61,474 nucleotides of DNA from Nemertoderma westbladi (lineage: Eukaryota; Xenacoelomorpha; Nemertodermatida; Nemertodermatidae). The stretch spans positions 1-61,474 of the forward strand of contig JAUCBJ010002882.1 in the NCBI GenBank assembly GCA_032718475.1, read 5' to 3'. Every line of letters starts with the position of its first letter. Within the stretch, counting starts at the first letter, position 1. A program made the position numbers and the translations under genes. Below the pieces are notes generated by a model. That model ran no database searches. It saw nothing but the letters and a program-made list of their open reading frames with translations, and was not told the origin of the DNA. Positions 48,436 through 58,700 of the stretch are shown here, piece after piece.

Positions 48436-50799
48436 GCAACTATAGAGTTTGTACAGTTAGTGGAACTATAGAGTTTGTACAGTTAGTGGAACTATAGAGT
48501 TTGTACAGTTAGTGGAGCTATAGAGTTTGTACAGTTAGTGGAGCTATAGAGTTTGTACAGTTAGTGGAACTATAGAGTTTGTACAGTTAGTGCAACTATA
48601 GAGTTTGTACAGTTAGTGAAACTATAGAGTTTGTACAGTTAGTGGAACTATGGAGTTTGTACAGTTTAGTGGAACTATAGAGTTTGTACAGTTAGTGGAA
48701 CTATAGAGTTTGTACAGTTAGTGGAGCTATAGAGTTTGTACAGTTAGTGGAACTATAGAGTTTGTACAGTTAGTGCAACTATAGAGTTTGTACAGTTAGT
48801 GAAACTATAGAGTTTGTACAGTTAGTGGAACTATGGAGTTTGTACAGTTTAGTGGAACTATAGAGTTTGTACAGTTAGTGGAACTATAGAGTTTGTACAG
48901 TTAGTGAAACTATAGAGTTTGTACAGTTAGTGAAACTATAGAGTTTGTACAGTTAGTGGAACTATGGAGTTTGTACAGTTTAGTGGAACTATAGAGTTTG
49001 TACAGTTAGTGGAACTATAGAGTTTGTAAAGTTAGTGGAACTATAGATTTGGAAGGGTTAGTGGAACTATAGAGGTTGTAAATTTAGTGGAACTATAGAG
49101 TTTGTACAGTTAGTGGAACTATAGAGTTTGTACAGTTAGTGAAACTATAGAGTTTGTACAGTTAGTGGAACTATGGAGTTTGTACAGTTTAGTGGAACTA
49201 TAGAGTTTGTACAGTTAGTGGAACTATAGAGTTTGTAAAGTTAGTGGAACTATAGATTTGGAAGGGTTAGTGGAACTATAGAGGTTGTAAATTTAGTGGA
49301 ACTATAGAGTTTGTACAGTTAGTGGAACTATGGAGTTTGTACAGTTTAGTGGAACTATAGATTTGGAAGGGTTAGTGGAACTATAGAGGTTGTAAATTTA
49401 GTGGAACTATAGAGTTTGTACAGTTAGTGGAACTATAGAGTTTGTACAGTTAGTGGAGCTATAGAGTTTGTACAGTTAGTGGAACTATAGAGTTTGTACA
49501 GTTAGTGAAACTATAGAGTTTGTACAGTTAGTGGAACTATGGAGTTTGTACAGTTTAGTGGAACTATAGAGTTTGTACAGTTAGTGGAACTATAGAGTTT
49601 GTAAAGTTAGTGGAACTATAGATTTGGAAGGGTTAGTGGAACTATAGAGGTTGTAAATTTAGTGGAACTATAGAGTTTGTACAGTTAGTGGAACTATAGA
49701 GTTTGTACAGTTAGTGGAGCTATAGAGTTTGTACAGTTAGTGGAACTATAGAGTTTGTACAGTTAGTGCAACTATAGAGTTTGTACAGTTAGTGGAACTA
49801 TAGAGTTTGTACAGTTTAGTGGAACTATAGAGTTTGTACAGTTAGTGGAACTATAGATTTGGAAGGGTTAGTGGAACTATAGAGGTTGTAAATTTAGTGG
49901 AACTATAGAGTTTGTACAGTTAGTGGAACTATGGAGTTTGTACAGTTTAGTGGAACTATAGAGTTTGTACAGTTAGTGGAACTATAGATTTGGAAGGGTT
50001 AGTGGAACTATAGAGGTTGTAAATTTAGTGGAACTATAGAGTTTGTACAGTTAGTGGAACTATAGATTTGGAAGGGTTAGTGGAACTATAGAGTTTGTAC
50101 AGTTAGTGGAACTATGGAGTTTGTACAGTTTAGTGGAACTATAGAGTTTGTACAGTTAGTGGAACTATGGAGTTTGTACAGTTTAGTGGAACTATAGAGT
50201 TTGTACAGTTAGTGGAACTATGGAGTTTGTACAGTTTAGTGGAACTATAGAGTTTGTACAGTTAGTGGAACTATAGATTTGGAAGGGTTAGTGGAACTAT
50301 AGAGGTTGTAAATTTAGTGGAACTATAGAGTTTGTACAGTTAGTGGAACTATGGAGTTTGTACAGTTTAGTGGAACTATAGAGTTTGTACAGTTAGTGGA
50401 ACTATAGATTTGGAAGGGTTAGTGGAACTATAGAGGTTGTAAATTTAGTGGAACTATAGAGTTTGTACAGTTAGTGGAACTATAGAGTTTGTACAGTTAG
50501 TGGAACTATAGAGTTTGTACAGTTAGTAGAACTATAGATTTGGAAGGGTTAGTGGAACTATAGAGTTTGTACAGTTAGTGGAACTATAGAGTTTGTACAG
50601 TTAGTGGAACTATAGAGTTTGTACAGTTAGTGGAACTATGGAGTTTGTACAGTTAGTGGAACTATAGATTTGGAAGGGTTAGTGGAACTATAGAGTTTGT
50701 ACAGTTAGTGGAACTATAGAGTTTGTACAGTTAGTGGAACTATAGATTTGGAAGGGTTAGTGGAACTATAGAGGTTGTAAATTTAGTGGAACTATGGAG

Positions 50800-50978
50800 T
50801 GTTCTATTCGTTACTAGAATAAACGGTAGGTACTTCAGTACTTAATAGCCCTAAGCCATATATTTCCAGCCTCAACACAACACAACAGGTACCGGTAGAA
50901 GAGAGTCAGTCCATAACACAACACTGATGAATTACCAGTAGTAACAGTATATAGATAACTACAGTACAGATCCCATCA
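50800..50978 (-). repeat. 3' LTR of Gypsy relic (179 bp)
   Basis: On the minus strand it begins TGATGGGATCTGTACTG right after a purine tract and ends GAATAGAACA at the satellite border, giving TG...CA ends. The start resembles that of the other Gypsy LTR (TGATAGGATCGTACTGG), supporting both the border and the family link. The far border is shared by one base with the satellite (GAGT), so it is uncertain by a base or so. Confidence 0.75.
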
Positions 50979-50993
50979 CCTTCTTTTCTTTCT
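50979..50993 (-). other. Polypurine tract of Gypsy relic
   Basis: On the minus strand AGAAAGAAAAGAAGG is an unbroken 15-base purine run ending exactly at the LTR start TGATGGG. Confidence 0.75.
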
Positions 50994-51022
50994 GAGTTTA
51001 AAACATCAGTTTGAAACTGAAA

Positions 51023-52283
51023 CTAAACTTTGAATCTAACCACGGATTTTCTCTCTCTGCAACTGCGCCGTAAAATAGGTTTAAGAATCGAACGAGTATT
51101 AACACGTTTTACAGGTGATACTGGATCTGGAGGTGTGAGTATCTCGTGATGTGAAGGAATCGCTGATTCGACTCGGCGACGCAAGAAACGACGGTTGCGG
51201 TGTAATATGCGACCGGATGGGAGTTTGACTTGATAGTCCCGGTGTTGTCCCTTCTCCACTATCACACCAGTCCTCGACCATCGTTTTGACCGTTTGTTTT
51301 GAATAAGGACATTAGTCCCAACCTCAAGTTCTGATAGAGTTCTTGCCGTGCGATCATAACGAAGTTTGGCAAACTTTGACGCCGCCATGCAGTTTCGTCT
51401 GCTTTGTCAGCATTTACCTGCCAATTTTTATCGAAGGCACGGTGGTGCATTGGCACGCTGGATCGCATTGGATGACCATATACGATTTCACTAGGAGAAC
51501 GGCCGTCCTCCCGTGGGGTATTCCTAAGTTCTAATAGTGCTTGGAGGAATTTGTCGGTATCGATTCTTCCAGCATCGGCCTTTCCGACAAGTTGCTTTAA
51601 TATCCGCACCGTTACTTCGGCGTGGCCATTTGATTGACTATATTCGGGAGAGGATAGTACCAATTCCACATTCCAACGTGAAAGAAAATCCTGGAAAACT
51701 TTCGAGTCAAATTGAGGCCCGCCATCTGTCCGTATACGGACAGGTACTCCCGTTAATATAAAATAATCACGAATCTTCGTCACAACCTGCGAAGAAGTAG
51801 GATCATCACGCCATTGCGTGACAAATGGAAAGCCTGATAGCCTGTCGACATAGGCTAGATACGTTTTACCCCCGAAGTAAAATAGATCCGCTGAAACGGA
51901 CTCAAAAATTCTGGAGGGGATAGGCTCTGATACTAAGGGCTCTTTGATGTTGCTAGGCAACCAATATTGACAATTTTCACATGATTCTACAGTTTGTTTG
52001 ATTTCATTATCAATTCCGGGCCAATAAACCGATTGTCGCGCCCGTCGTTTCGTACGCTCTATTCCCTGATGAGAGGAATGTAGGCGTTTCAAAACATCAG
52101 CCCTAGCAGCCTTTGGAATTATTATACGTTGACCTTTAAGGACCAGGCCGTCCTCAACTGATAACTCACTCCACATTTTTTTTACTTGCTGCACGAAACA
52201 ATTATCACTTTCAGGTGTTTGAAAATCTTTCTCAATCGCATTTATCAATACTTGATAATCACTATCCTCTCTAGCAACAATCT
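51023..52283 (-). pseudogene. pol: Gypsy integrase fragment with frameshift
   Basis: The minus-strand frame entered near 52283 encodes the integrase zinc site (H-x-H at HSSHQG, then CENCQ), then the catalytic core with D in SADLF, D in RTDGGPQ and E in NGHAE, with 35 residues between the last two as in DD35E. Near 51380-51395 the frame shifts by one base. The C-terminal tail (VLIQNKRSKRWSRTGVIVEK) continues in another frame to the stop at 51025-51023. The catalytic residues survive, but without RT and with the shift this cannot support transposition. The first roughly 23 codons of the open frame (52350-52283) have no similarity to the related element and belong to flanking DNA. Confidence 0.88.
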
Positions 52284-52310
52284 TTACAGTCCCAATACCA
52301 ATAAACATTA

Positions 52311-52394
52311 ACTTGGTCGTTTTGGCGGCCAAAATGACCAAAATCACCAAAAAAAATGTAGTGTATTCCTATGGGCTACTTGGTCGTTTTGGCG
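52311..52394. repeat. Small direct and inverted repeat (hairpin)
   Basis: ACTTGGTCGTTTTGGCG occurs at 52311-52327 and again at 52378-52394. Just after the first copy its inverted form follows: TTGGTCGTTTTGG (52313-52325) faces CCAAAATGACCAA (52329-52341) across a 3-bp loop, with one G-T mismatch. The inner 52328-52393 segment is therefore also bounded by inverted repeats, like a tiny MITE of about 66 bp. No coding capacity. Confidence 0.75.
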
Positions 52395-52628
52395 AAGCGA
52401 TTTAACTCGAATCAGCTCAATCCAGACAGTATGTCTCCTTGGCCATCCATTTGGTGGATCTGACTAAATGTCGGCTCGCTTTCATTTTTATTATTGACAG
52501 ATTGTTAACTTACCCGGCGCTGAGCCTTGCAGTACTGGAGTCAACCCACTGAGGCATTGATAGAGTACACAGTCTTATAAAAGGAGTTGAATGGGGCTTC
52601 GTTAAAGGAGGAGTTATCGTAAGGAGGA
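52395..52628. other. Unique sequence before the 22-bp array
   Basis: 234 bp with no open frame or RNA gene that I can recognise. The last part is purine-rich (AAAGGAGGAGTT, AAGGAGGAGACGTCCCG) and runs directly into the first 22-bp monomer. Confidence 0.5.
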
Positions 52629-54625
52629 GACGTCCCGAAATTAATTTATGGACGTCCCGAAATTAACTATATGGACGCCCCGAAATTAACTTATGGACGT
52701 CCCGAAATTAACTTATGGACGTCCCGAAATTAACTTATGGACGTCCCGAAATTAATTTATGGACGTCCCGAAATTAACTTATGGACGTCCCGAAATTAAC
52801 TTATGGACGTCCCGAAATTAATTTATGGACGTCCCGAAATTAACTTATGGACGTCCCGAAATTAACTTATGGACGTCCCGAAATTAATTTATGGACGTCC
52901 CGAAATTAATTTATGGACGTCCCGAAATTAACTATATGGACGCCCCGAAATTAACTTATGGACGTCCCGAAATTAACTATATGGACGCCCCGAAATTAAC
53001 TTATGGACGTCCCGAAATTAACTTATGGACGTCCCGAAATTAATTTATGGACGTCCCGAAATTAACTTATGGACGTCCCGAAATTAACTTATGGACGTCC
53101 CGAAATTAATTTATGGACGTCCCGAAATTAATTTATGGACGTCCCGAAATTAACTATATGGACGCCCCGAAATTAACTTATGGACGTCCCGAAATTAACT
53201 TATGGACGTCCCGAAATGAACTTATGGACGTCCCGAAATTAATTTATGGACGTCCCGAAATTAACTTATGGACGTCCCGAAATTAACTTATGGACGTCCC
53301 GAAATTAATTTATGGACGTCCCGAAATTAATTTATGGACGTCCCGAAATTAACTATATGGACGCCCCGAAATTAACTTATGGACGTCCCGAAATTAACTT
53401 ATGGACGTCCCGAAATTAATTTATGGACGTCCCGAAATTAACTTATGGACGTCCCGAAATTAACTTATGGACGTCCCGAAATTAATTTATGGACGTCCCG
53501 AAATTAACTTATGGACGTCCCGAAATTAACTTATGGACGTCCCGAAATTAATTTATGGACGTCCCGAAATTAACTATATGGACGCCCCGAAATTAACTTA
53601 TGGACGTCCCGAAATTAACTTATGGACGTCCCGAAATTAATTTATGGACGTCCCGAAATTAACTTATGGACGTCCCGAAATTAATTTATGGACGTCCCGA
53701 AATTAATTTATGGACGTCCCGAAATTAACTATATGGACGCCCCGAAATTAACTTATGGACGTCCCGAAATTAACTTATGGACGTCCCGAAATTAACTTAT
53801 GGACGTCCCGAAATTAATTTATGGACGTCCCGAAATTAACTTATGGACGTCCCGAAATTAACTTATGGACGTCCCGAAATTAATTTATGGACGTCCCGAA
53901 ATTAACTTATGGACGTCCCGAAATTAACTTATGGACGTCCCGAAATTAATTTATGGACGTCCCGAAATTAACTTATGGACGTCCCGAAATTAACTTATGG
54001 ACGTCCCGAAATTAATTTATGGACGTCCCGAAATTAACTTATGGACGTCCCGAAATTAATTTATGGACGTCCCGAAATTAACTTATGGACGTCCCGAAAT
54101 TAATTTATGGACGTCCCGAAATTAATTTATGGACGTCCCGAAATTAACTTATGGACGTCCCGAAATTAACTTATGGACGTCCCGAAATTAATTTATGGAC
54201 GTCCCGAAATTAATTTATGGACGTCCCGAAATTAACTATATGGACGCCCCGAAATTAACTTATGGACGTCCCGAAATTAACTTATGGACGTCCCGAAATT
54301 AACTTATGGACGTCCCGAAATTAATTTATGGACGTCCCGAAATTAATTTATGGACGTCCCGAAATTAATTTATGGACGTCCCGAAATTAACTTATGGACG
54401 TCCCGAAATTAACTTATGGACGTCCCGAAATTAACTTATGGACGTCCCGAAATTAACTTATGGACGTCCCGAAATTAACTTATGGACGTCCCGAAATTAA
54501 CTTATGGACGTCCCGAAATTAACTTATGGACGTCCCGAAATTAACTTATGGACGTCCCGAAATTAACTTATGGACGTCCCGAAATTAACTTATGGATGTC
54601 CCGAAATTAATTTATGGACGTCCCG
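52629..54625. repeat. 22-bp minisatellite array (~90 copies)
   Basis: The monomer is GGACGTCCCGAAATTAACTT followed by AT (22 bp). AACTTAT and AATTTAT forms alternate irregularly. A linked 23-bp variant, in which AACTATAT is followed by GGACGCCCC, occurs eight times (near 52666, 52931, 52976, 53153, 53352, 53573, 53729 and 54234). Nearly every other unit holds the perfect palindrome GGACGTCC. The final stretch (about 54390-54600) is almost pure AACTTAT units. The array is cut by the BEL LTR at 54626. Confidence 0.98.
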
Positions 54626-54951
54626 TGTATAATACGTTATCCATTTATGTAATGTGATTTACAACACTGTAATACAATGCTTTGTGTTTTTCCCATTCGG
54701 TGCAGTTTATTGCTGTTAGTAGCTTTCAGCTATTACATAGGCCTAGCGTACCGTGCAGCACTTGCATATTTTAAGTTACTATTACTAAATATAAGGTGGT
54801 GGGTTCGACAAGAAGGGTATTGTATCGGCTGATAATGCAATATTAATAATTAAATATTCCTATTATTAACCAACTATGTCTGCGCTTTATATTTGGCCTT
54901 GTATATAGTACGCCTTGATTGCAAAACCCTATTAATGATTAAAGTCTTACA
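54626..54951 (+). repeat. 5' LTR of BEL element (at least 326 bp)
   Basis: Starts TGTATAATACG and matches 61149-61474 with a single substitution. The match is limited by the window edge, so the true LTR end lies at or beyond 54951. I could not find a convincing CA end followed by a TGG primer-binding site to close it. Confidence 0.9.
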
Positions 54952-55728
54952 CAATCTTCGAACCGGATAAAGGACGTTGTTTCTTTGGTACATTCTGCTG
55001 TTCTACCAGCTGTTGGTACACTAATCGCCTATCTGCCTATCAATACTGCAATATCAGAATATGAATGAGTGTTGTTACTTCTTGGTTTATATTTAACCTA
55101 ACCTAATTGCCTAACACAAATAATAAAGCCTAGTCTACCTGCATACCTGTTTCGGTACGCCATTTCAGCCTTTGTTGCAACTCTTCTACCGGTTGACCGG
55201 TCATTAGCCAGAACCGAGACCACTATTCCTGCAGATAATTTGGGCCTGTCTGCCTGTTCAACTGTTGCCTATATTAATTCAGTACCGGTATTTAAAAGGA
55301 CCACCCTTCAGCCCTTCTGCTGTATCAGTACACATACCTGTTGCCGTGGGGGCCATACTGTGCCTGTCTAGGAGCCAGCCCGTTTACATTATTATATTAT
55401 TTTGCATACCTCTGTACCTGTTGCCGTGGGGGCCATACTGTGCCTGTCTAGGAGCCAGCCCGTTTACATTATTATATTATTTTGCATACCTCTGTACCTG
55501 TATGTATACAGGCTGACAGGTACCGGTACCAACAATATATTTATCAACCTGTACCGTACCGGTTTTACTGGCCTACATGTGGATGTTTTGATAGCTGGAA
55601 GGACCGCAACCTGTACATTGTGGATAGGCCTATGAGTATACATATTTCTCCATTTCGATATACCTATTCAGTTGGGCTATTCATGCTATTTGCTTAGTCG
55701 AATTTGTTTAATAATATAATATATAAAT
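54952..55728 (+). other. Rest of BEL 5' LTR and/or leader
   Basis: This stretch lies between the demonstrable LTR and the Gag-Pol ATG and holds no supported gene. Short plus-strand frames (55265-55697) come from an 80-bp tandem duplication. An AATAAA lies near 55122, and TACCGGTA-type palindromes are at about 55284 and 55521-55530. The primer-binding site must be in this stretch but I cannot assign it. Confidence 0.6.
55335..55494 (+). repeat. Exact 80-bp tandem duplication in BEL leader
   Basis: Positions 55335-55414 and 55415-55494 are identical (both contain TTGCCGTGGGGGCCATACTG). A 7-base start of a third copy follows at 55495. Perfect identity means the duplication is recent. Confidence 0.9.
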
Positions 55729-58700
55729 ATGGAAGTAGATGAAATAAAAGGTCGACGCACTGCAGAGAGAGGTAAGTCTACCAAATTAATAGCAGATTTG
55801 GAGCACTTTAGAAATATGAATGAAAATGAAGTAGAATCAGATGAATTTGCTTATTATATAGATTTAGCTGACCAGCAATACCAGATATTAAATCAACTAG
55901 ACTCAGAACTTATTGAGTTGGGTTACAAAGATACAAGTAAATCAACCCATAACCAGGATTTATATAAAGTTATTTTTAAGTGCCGTCGAATGTTGTCACG
56001 TGTTGACAATAAACCATTTCTGGCTGCTCAGTCATGCCATGAGAGTGAAGAGAGCTCCTCATCTAGATTTAAAAATCCAACCAATGGTTTACCTAAAATA
56101 ACCTTACCTACTTTTAATGGGGAATTTTTATGCTGGAGGCCCTTTTGGGATCAGTTTAAAGCTTTAATTCACACTCGAGAAGGGTTGGATGATATACAAA
56201 AGTTTGTATATCTTCGCAGTAGTTTAGATAAATCAGTTTTGGAATCTTTATCAGGCCTTGCAGTTTCATCTACTAATTATGAAGCAGCTATTAACATTCT
56301 AAAAAGGCGTTATGGGAACCCTAACCTGTTAATTGGTTTATATGCCAGTAAGCTGTGTGCATTACCTTCTATTAAAGAAAATGATTTAAATGGGTTTCGA
56401 AAAATTATGGATACATTTGAATCATCCCTTCGGGAAATTCGCCAATTGGCCACTGAAATTTTTACTTCACCAGGAGAACCAGCAGCAGAAGCTGTCACTA
56501 TTGAGGCCTCTAATGATTTAGCCTCCTTATTGTTAGCACCATTACTTCTCCAAAAATTTCCTAGTGAAGTGGTATTGGTGTGGAATCGTATGCATTCTCA
56601 TGAGAGATTTAATTTAAAGGCTTTATTAGAGTTTGTGCGACAGGAGTTGGAGTTCCGTGAATCACTTGCTTTTAATATCAAGAGCTGTAACAGTGAGTCA
56701 TCTACTGTGCCTTACTACCATAGGCCTAAGAGTTCCACTGCATCTGCATCTGCCTTACCAATATCAGATGTTTCTGGTAGGAAACCTATTACAGGATGTC
56801 CAGCTTGTCATTCTCAAGACCCAATGCATAAACTTAGAACTTGCCCTAATTTTATTTCCCGTGAACCATTTCAGAGAGCCAAACTTGTACAATCTTCTAA
56901 TTTATGTAAAAATTGTACAGGTCCGCATCGATTCAATGAATGCCCATCCAGTACAAATTGCTTTAAATGTAATGGCCGACATAATACTCTGCTATGCTAC
57001 AATAAGTTCCCCAGGACTTCTCAAAATTCCTGGCCAACTAATTCAAAGGGTGTAAATGGAAGTAAGCCTTTAAGTCACACATCCAATCCCTTTCGACCAT
57101 CAAATCCCTTCACTCACTCAACTAATACAACTAACTCAGAAATGACCAAATCTGCAGTTGGTAATAACCAAAGTAACCGTCAAAGTATGCAACCCTCAAA
57201 TACATTATCTGTTAGTAATGTGATGCAGTCTAATGCAGATGGTATTATTTTTGTTAAGTTAGCCAAGGCATATATAACCTCTCCTGATCATTCTATTGGG
57301 AAGTGGGTTCATATCTATTTAGATGATGGGTCAAAACGATCCTATATCCAATCCAGTTTAGCTGCAGACTTATTTCTTCCTTCTTTAGAATCATCAATAC
57401 TAACAACTGGGTCATTTGGAAACAATATTTCCACCATTGAATCAAACCATGTTAGTTTCAAGCTTTTCAGCCAGTATCATGAACAACCAATATGTCTAAG
57501 TGCATGGACTACTAATAAACTCTGTCCGACAATGAGACAAGAGAAGGTTATTAAATTCCCTCACCATCTTACCAATATTGCAAACTTTGCTGATGATTTT
57601 GATGGAGGTGAGAGGGATATTTCCATACTTATAGGAGCTGATCAGATCTGGTCCGTTACTGGTGAAGCCTATAAGTATCCGAAATGTCCAACAGTTGTTG
57701 AAACATTTTTTGGCACAGTTCTTTCTGGTCCATTCTTTGGTTCTGTTTCTAATATTAACAGCATTTCTCCATCTTTGTTAATAACTGAACCAAGCAATGT
57801 GACACAACCTTGGAACCTGGAGTCAGTCACTCAACTTTGGAATCTGGAGTCAGTTGGAATTAAAGAACAGGAAGTTAACTGTGCACCTTATCCTCCACCT
57901 GTGGTCTCTACTGAGAACCCTCCACATTATCAAGTAAGATTACCATTTAAGTGTAATAAACGACCATCCTCTAATTATAACAGGGTAATGCCACAACAAA
58001 AGAAAATGTTATTATCTCTTTCTTCCAATGAATGTAGTATTTATACTGAAAAGTTTGCCAAGCTTATTTCCCAAAATATAATTGAACCAGCAGCAACAGA
58101 TAATGATGTCGGATTTTTCCTTCCACACCATTTAGTTTTCAGTTCAAATAAGTACCGTATAGTGTTTAACGGATCAGCGTGTAATTTTGAAGGTGAAAGT
58201 ATAAACTCGTGCCTAGACCCTGGTCCAAATCTCCTAGCATCAATGGTTGATGTTCTGTTACGAGTTCGATTGCATCCTTATATGGTAGTTGCTGATATTG
58301 AGGCAGCCTTTCATCAGGTCGAAATCCATCAGGATGATAGACAGTGGGTTAAATTAATGTGGAATGGTAAAGCCTATCAATTTAAATATTTACCCTTTGG
58401 TATAGCACCTAGTTCTTTTTTATTACATTCCACTGTTTTATTTCATGTCTTAGAACAAGATCAACCAGATTTTCAGAACCGTTTTATTGAGTCTATATAT
58501 TGTGATGATGTACTTTATAGTCATGATAATCAGTTACAGGCTGAAAACTTCCTAAGAAATGCTATTTCTATGTTGGCAAATGCTGGAATGAACCTTAAAC
58601 CAGTCACTAACCCTAAAAAATTATTAGGTGTATCATGGGATTCAACCCAAGATGTAATATTTGTTGACACATCTCATCTGAAATTACCTACTAGCTTTAC

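Larger units (their letters stand above)
31113..50799. repeat. 26-bp minisatellite array, right part (~757 copies)
   Basis: Same monomer as 21506-28328, continuing for 19.7 kb. B-type units (GATTTGGAAGG) are common, and a C type (GAGGTTGTAAAT) appears from about 40620 onward, usually directly after a B unit. GAGCTATAG and GCAACTATAG variants are confined to the right half. The composition changes along the array, with local blocks amplified as higher-order repeats (listed separately). The array ends at 50799 against the LTR of the Gypsy relic. Confidence 0.98.
50800..52283 (-). mobile_element. 5'-truncated Ty3/Gypsy relic with 3' LTR
   Basis: Minus-strand remnant holding integrase, a C-terminal tail, a polypurine tract and the 3' LTR. 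Gag, protease, RT and RNase H are absent. Similarity to the Gypsy element at 13857 begins just before the integrase zinc site (about 52283) and runs to the end of pol. Its LTR abuts the 26-bp array on the left; on the right it meets unrelated sequence and then a different (22-bp) array. It therefore lies at the junction of two arrays with only one original end preserved. Confidence 0.9.

Noticed and set aside
21506-50799. Telomeric or subtelomeric repeat, because B-type units contain AGGGTTAG
   Set aside because: The TTAGGG-like word appears once per 26-bp variant unit and never in tandem. There is no chromosome-end structure.
55265-55697. Overlapping 71-83 codon frames before the BEL Gag-Pol
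   Set aside because: Two of them repeat the same peptide because of the 80-bp duplication. They overlap in different frames and have no domain.
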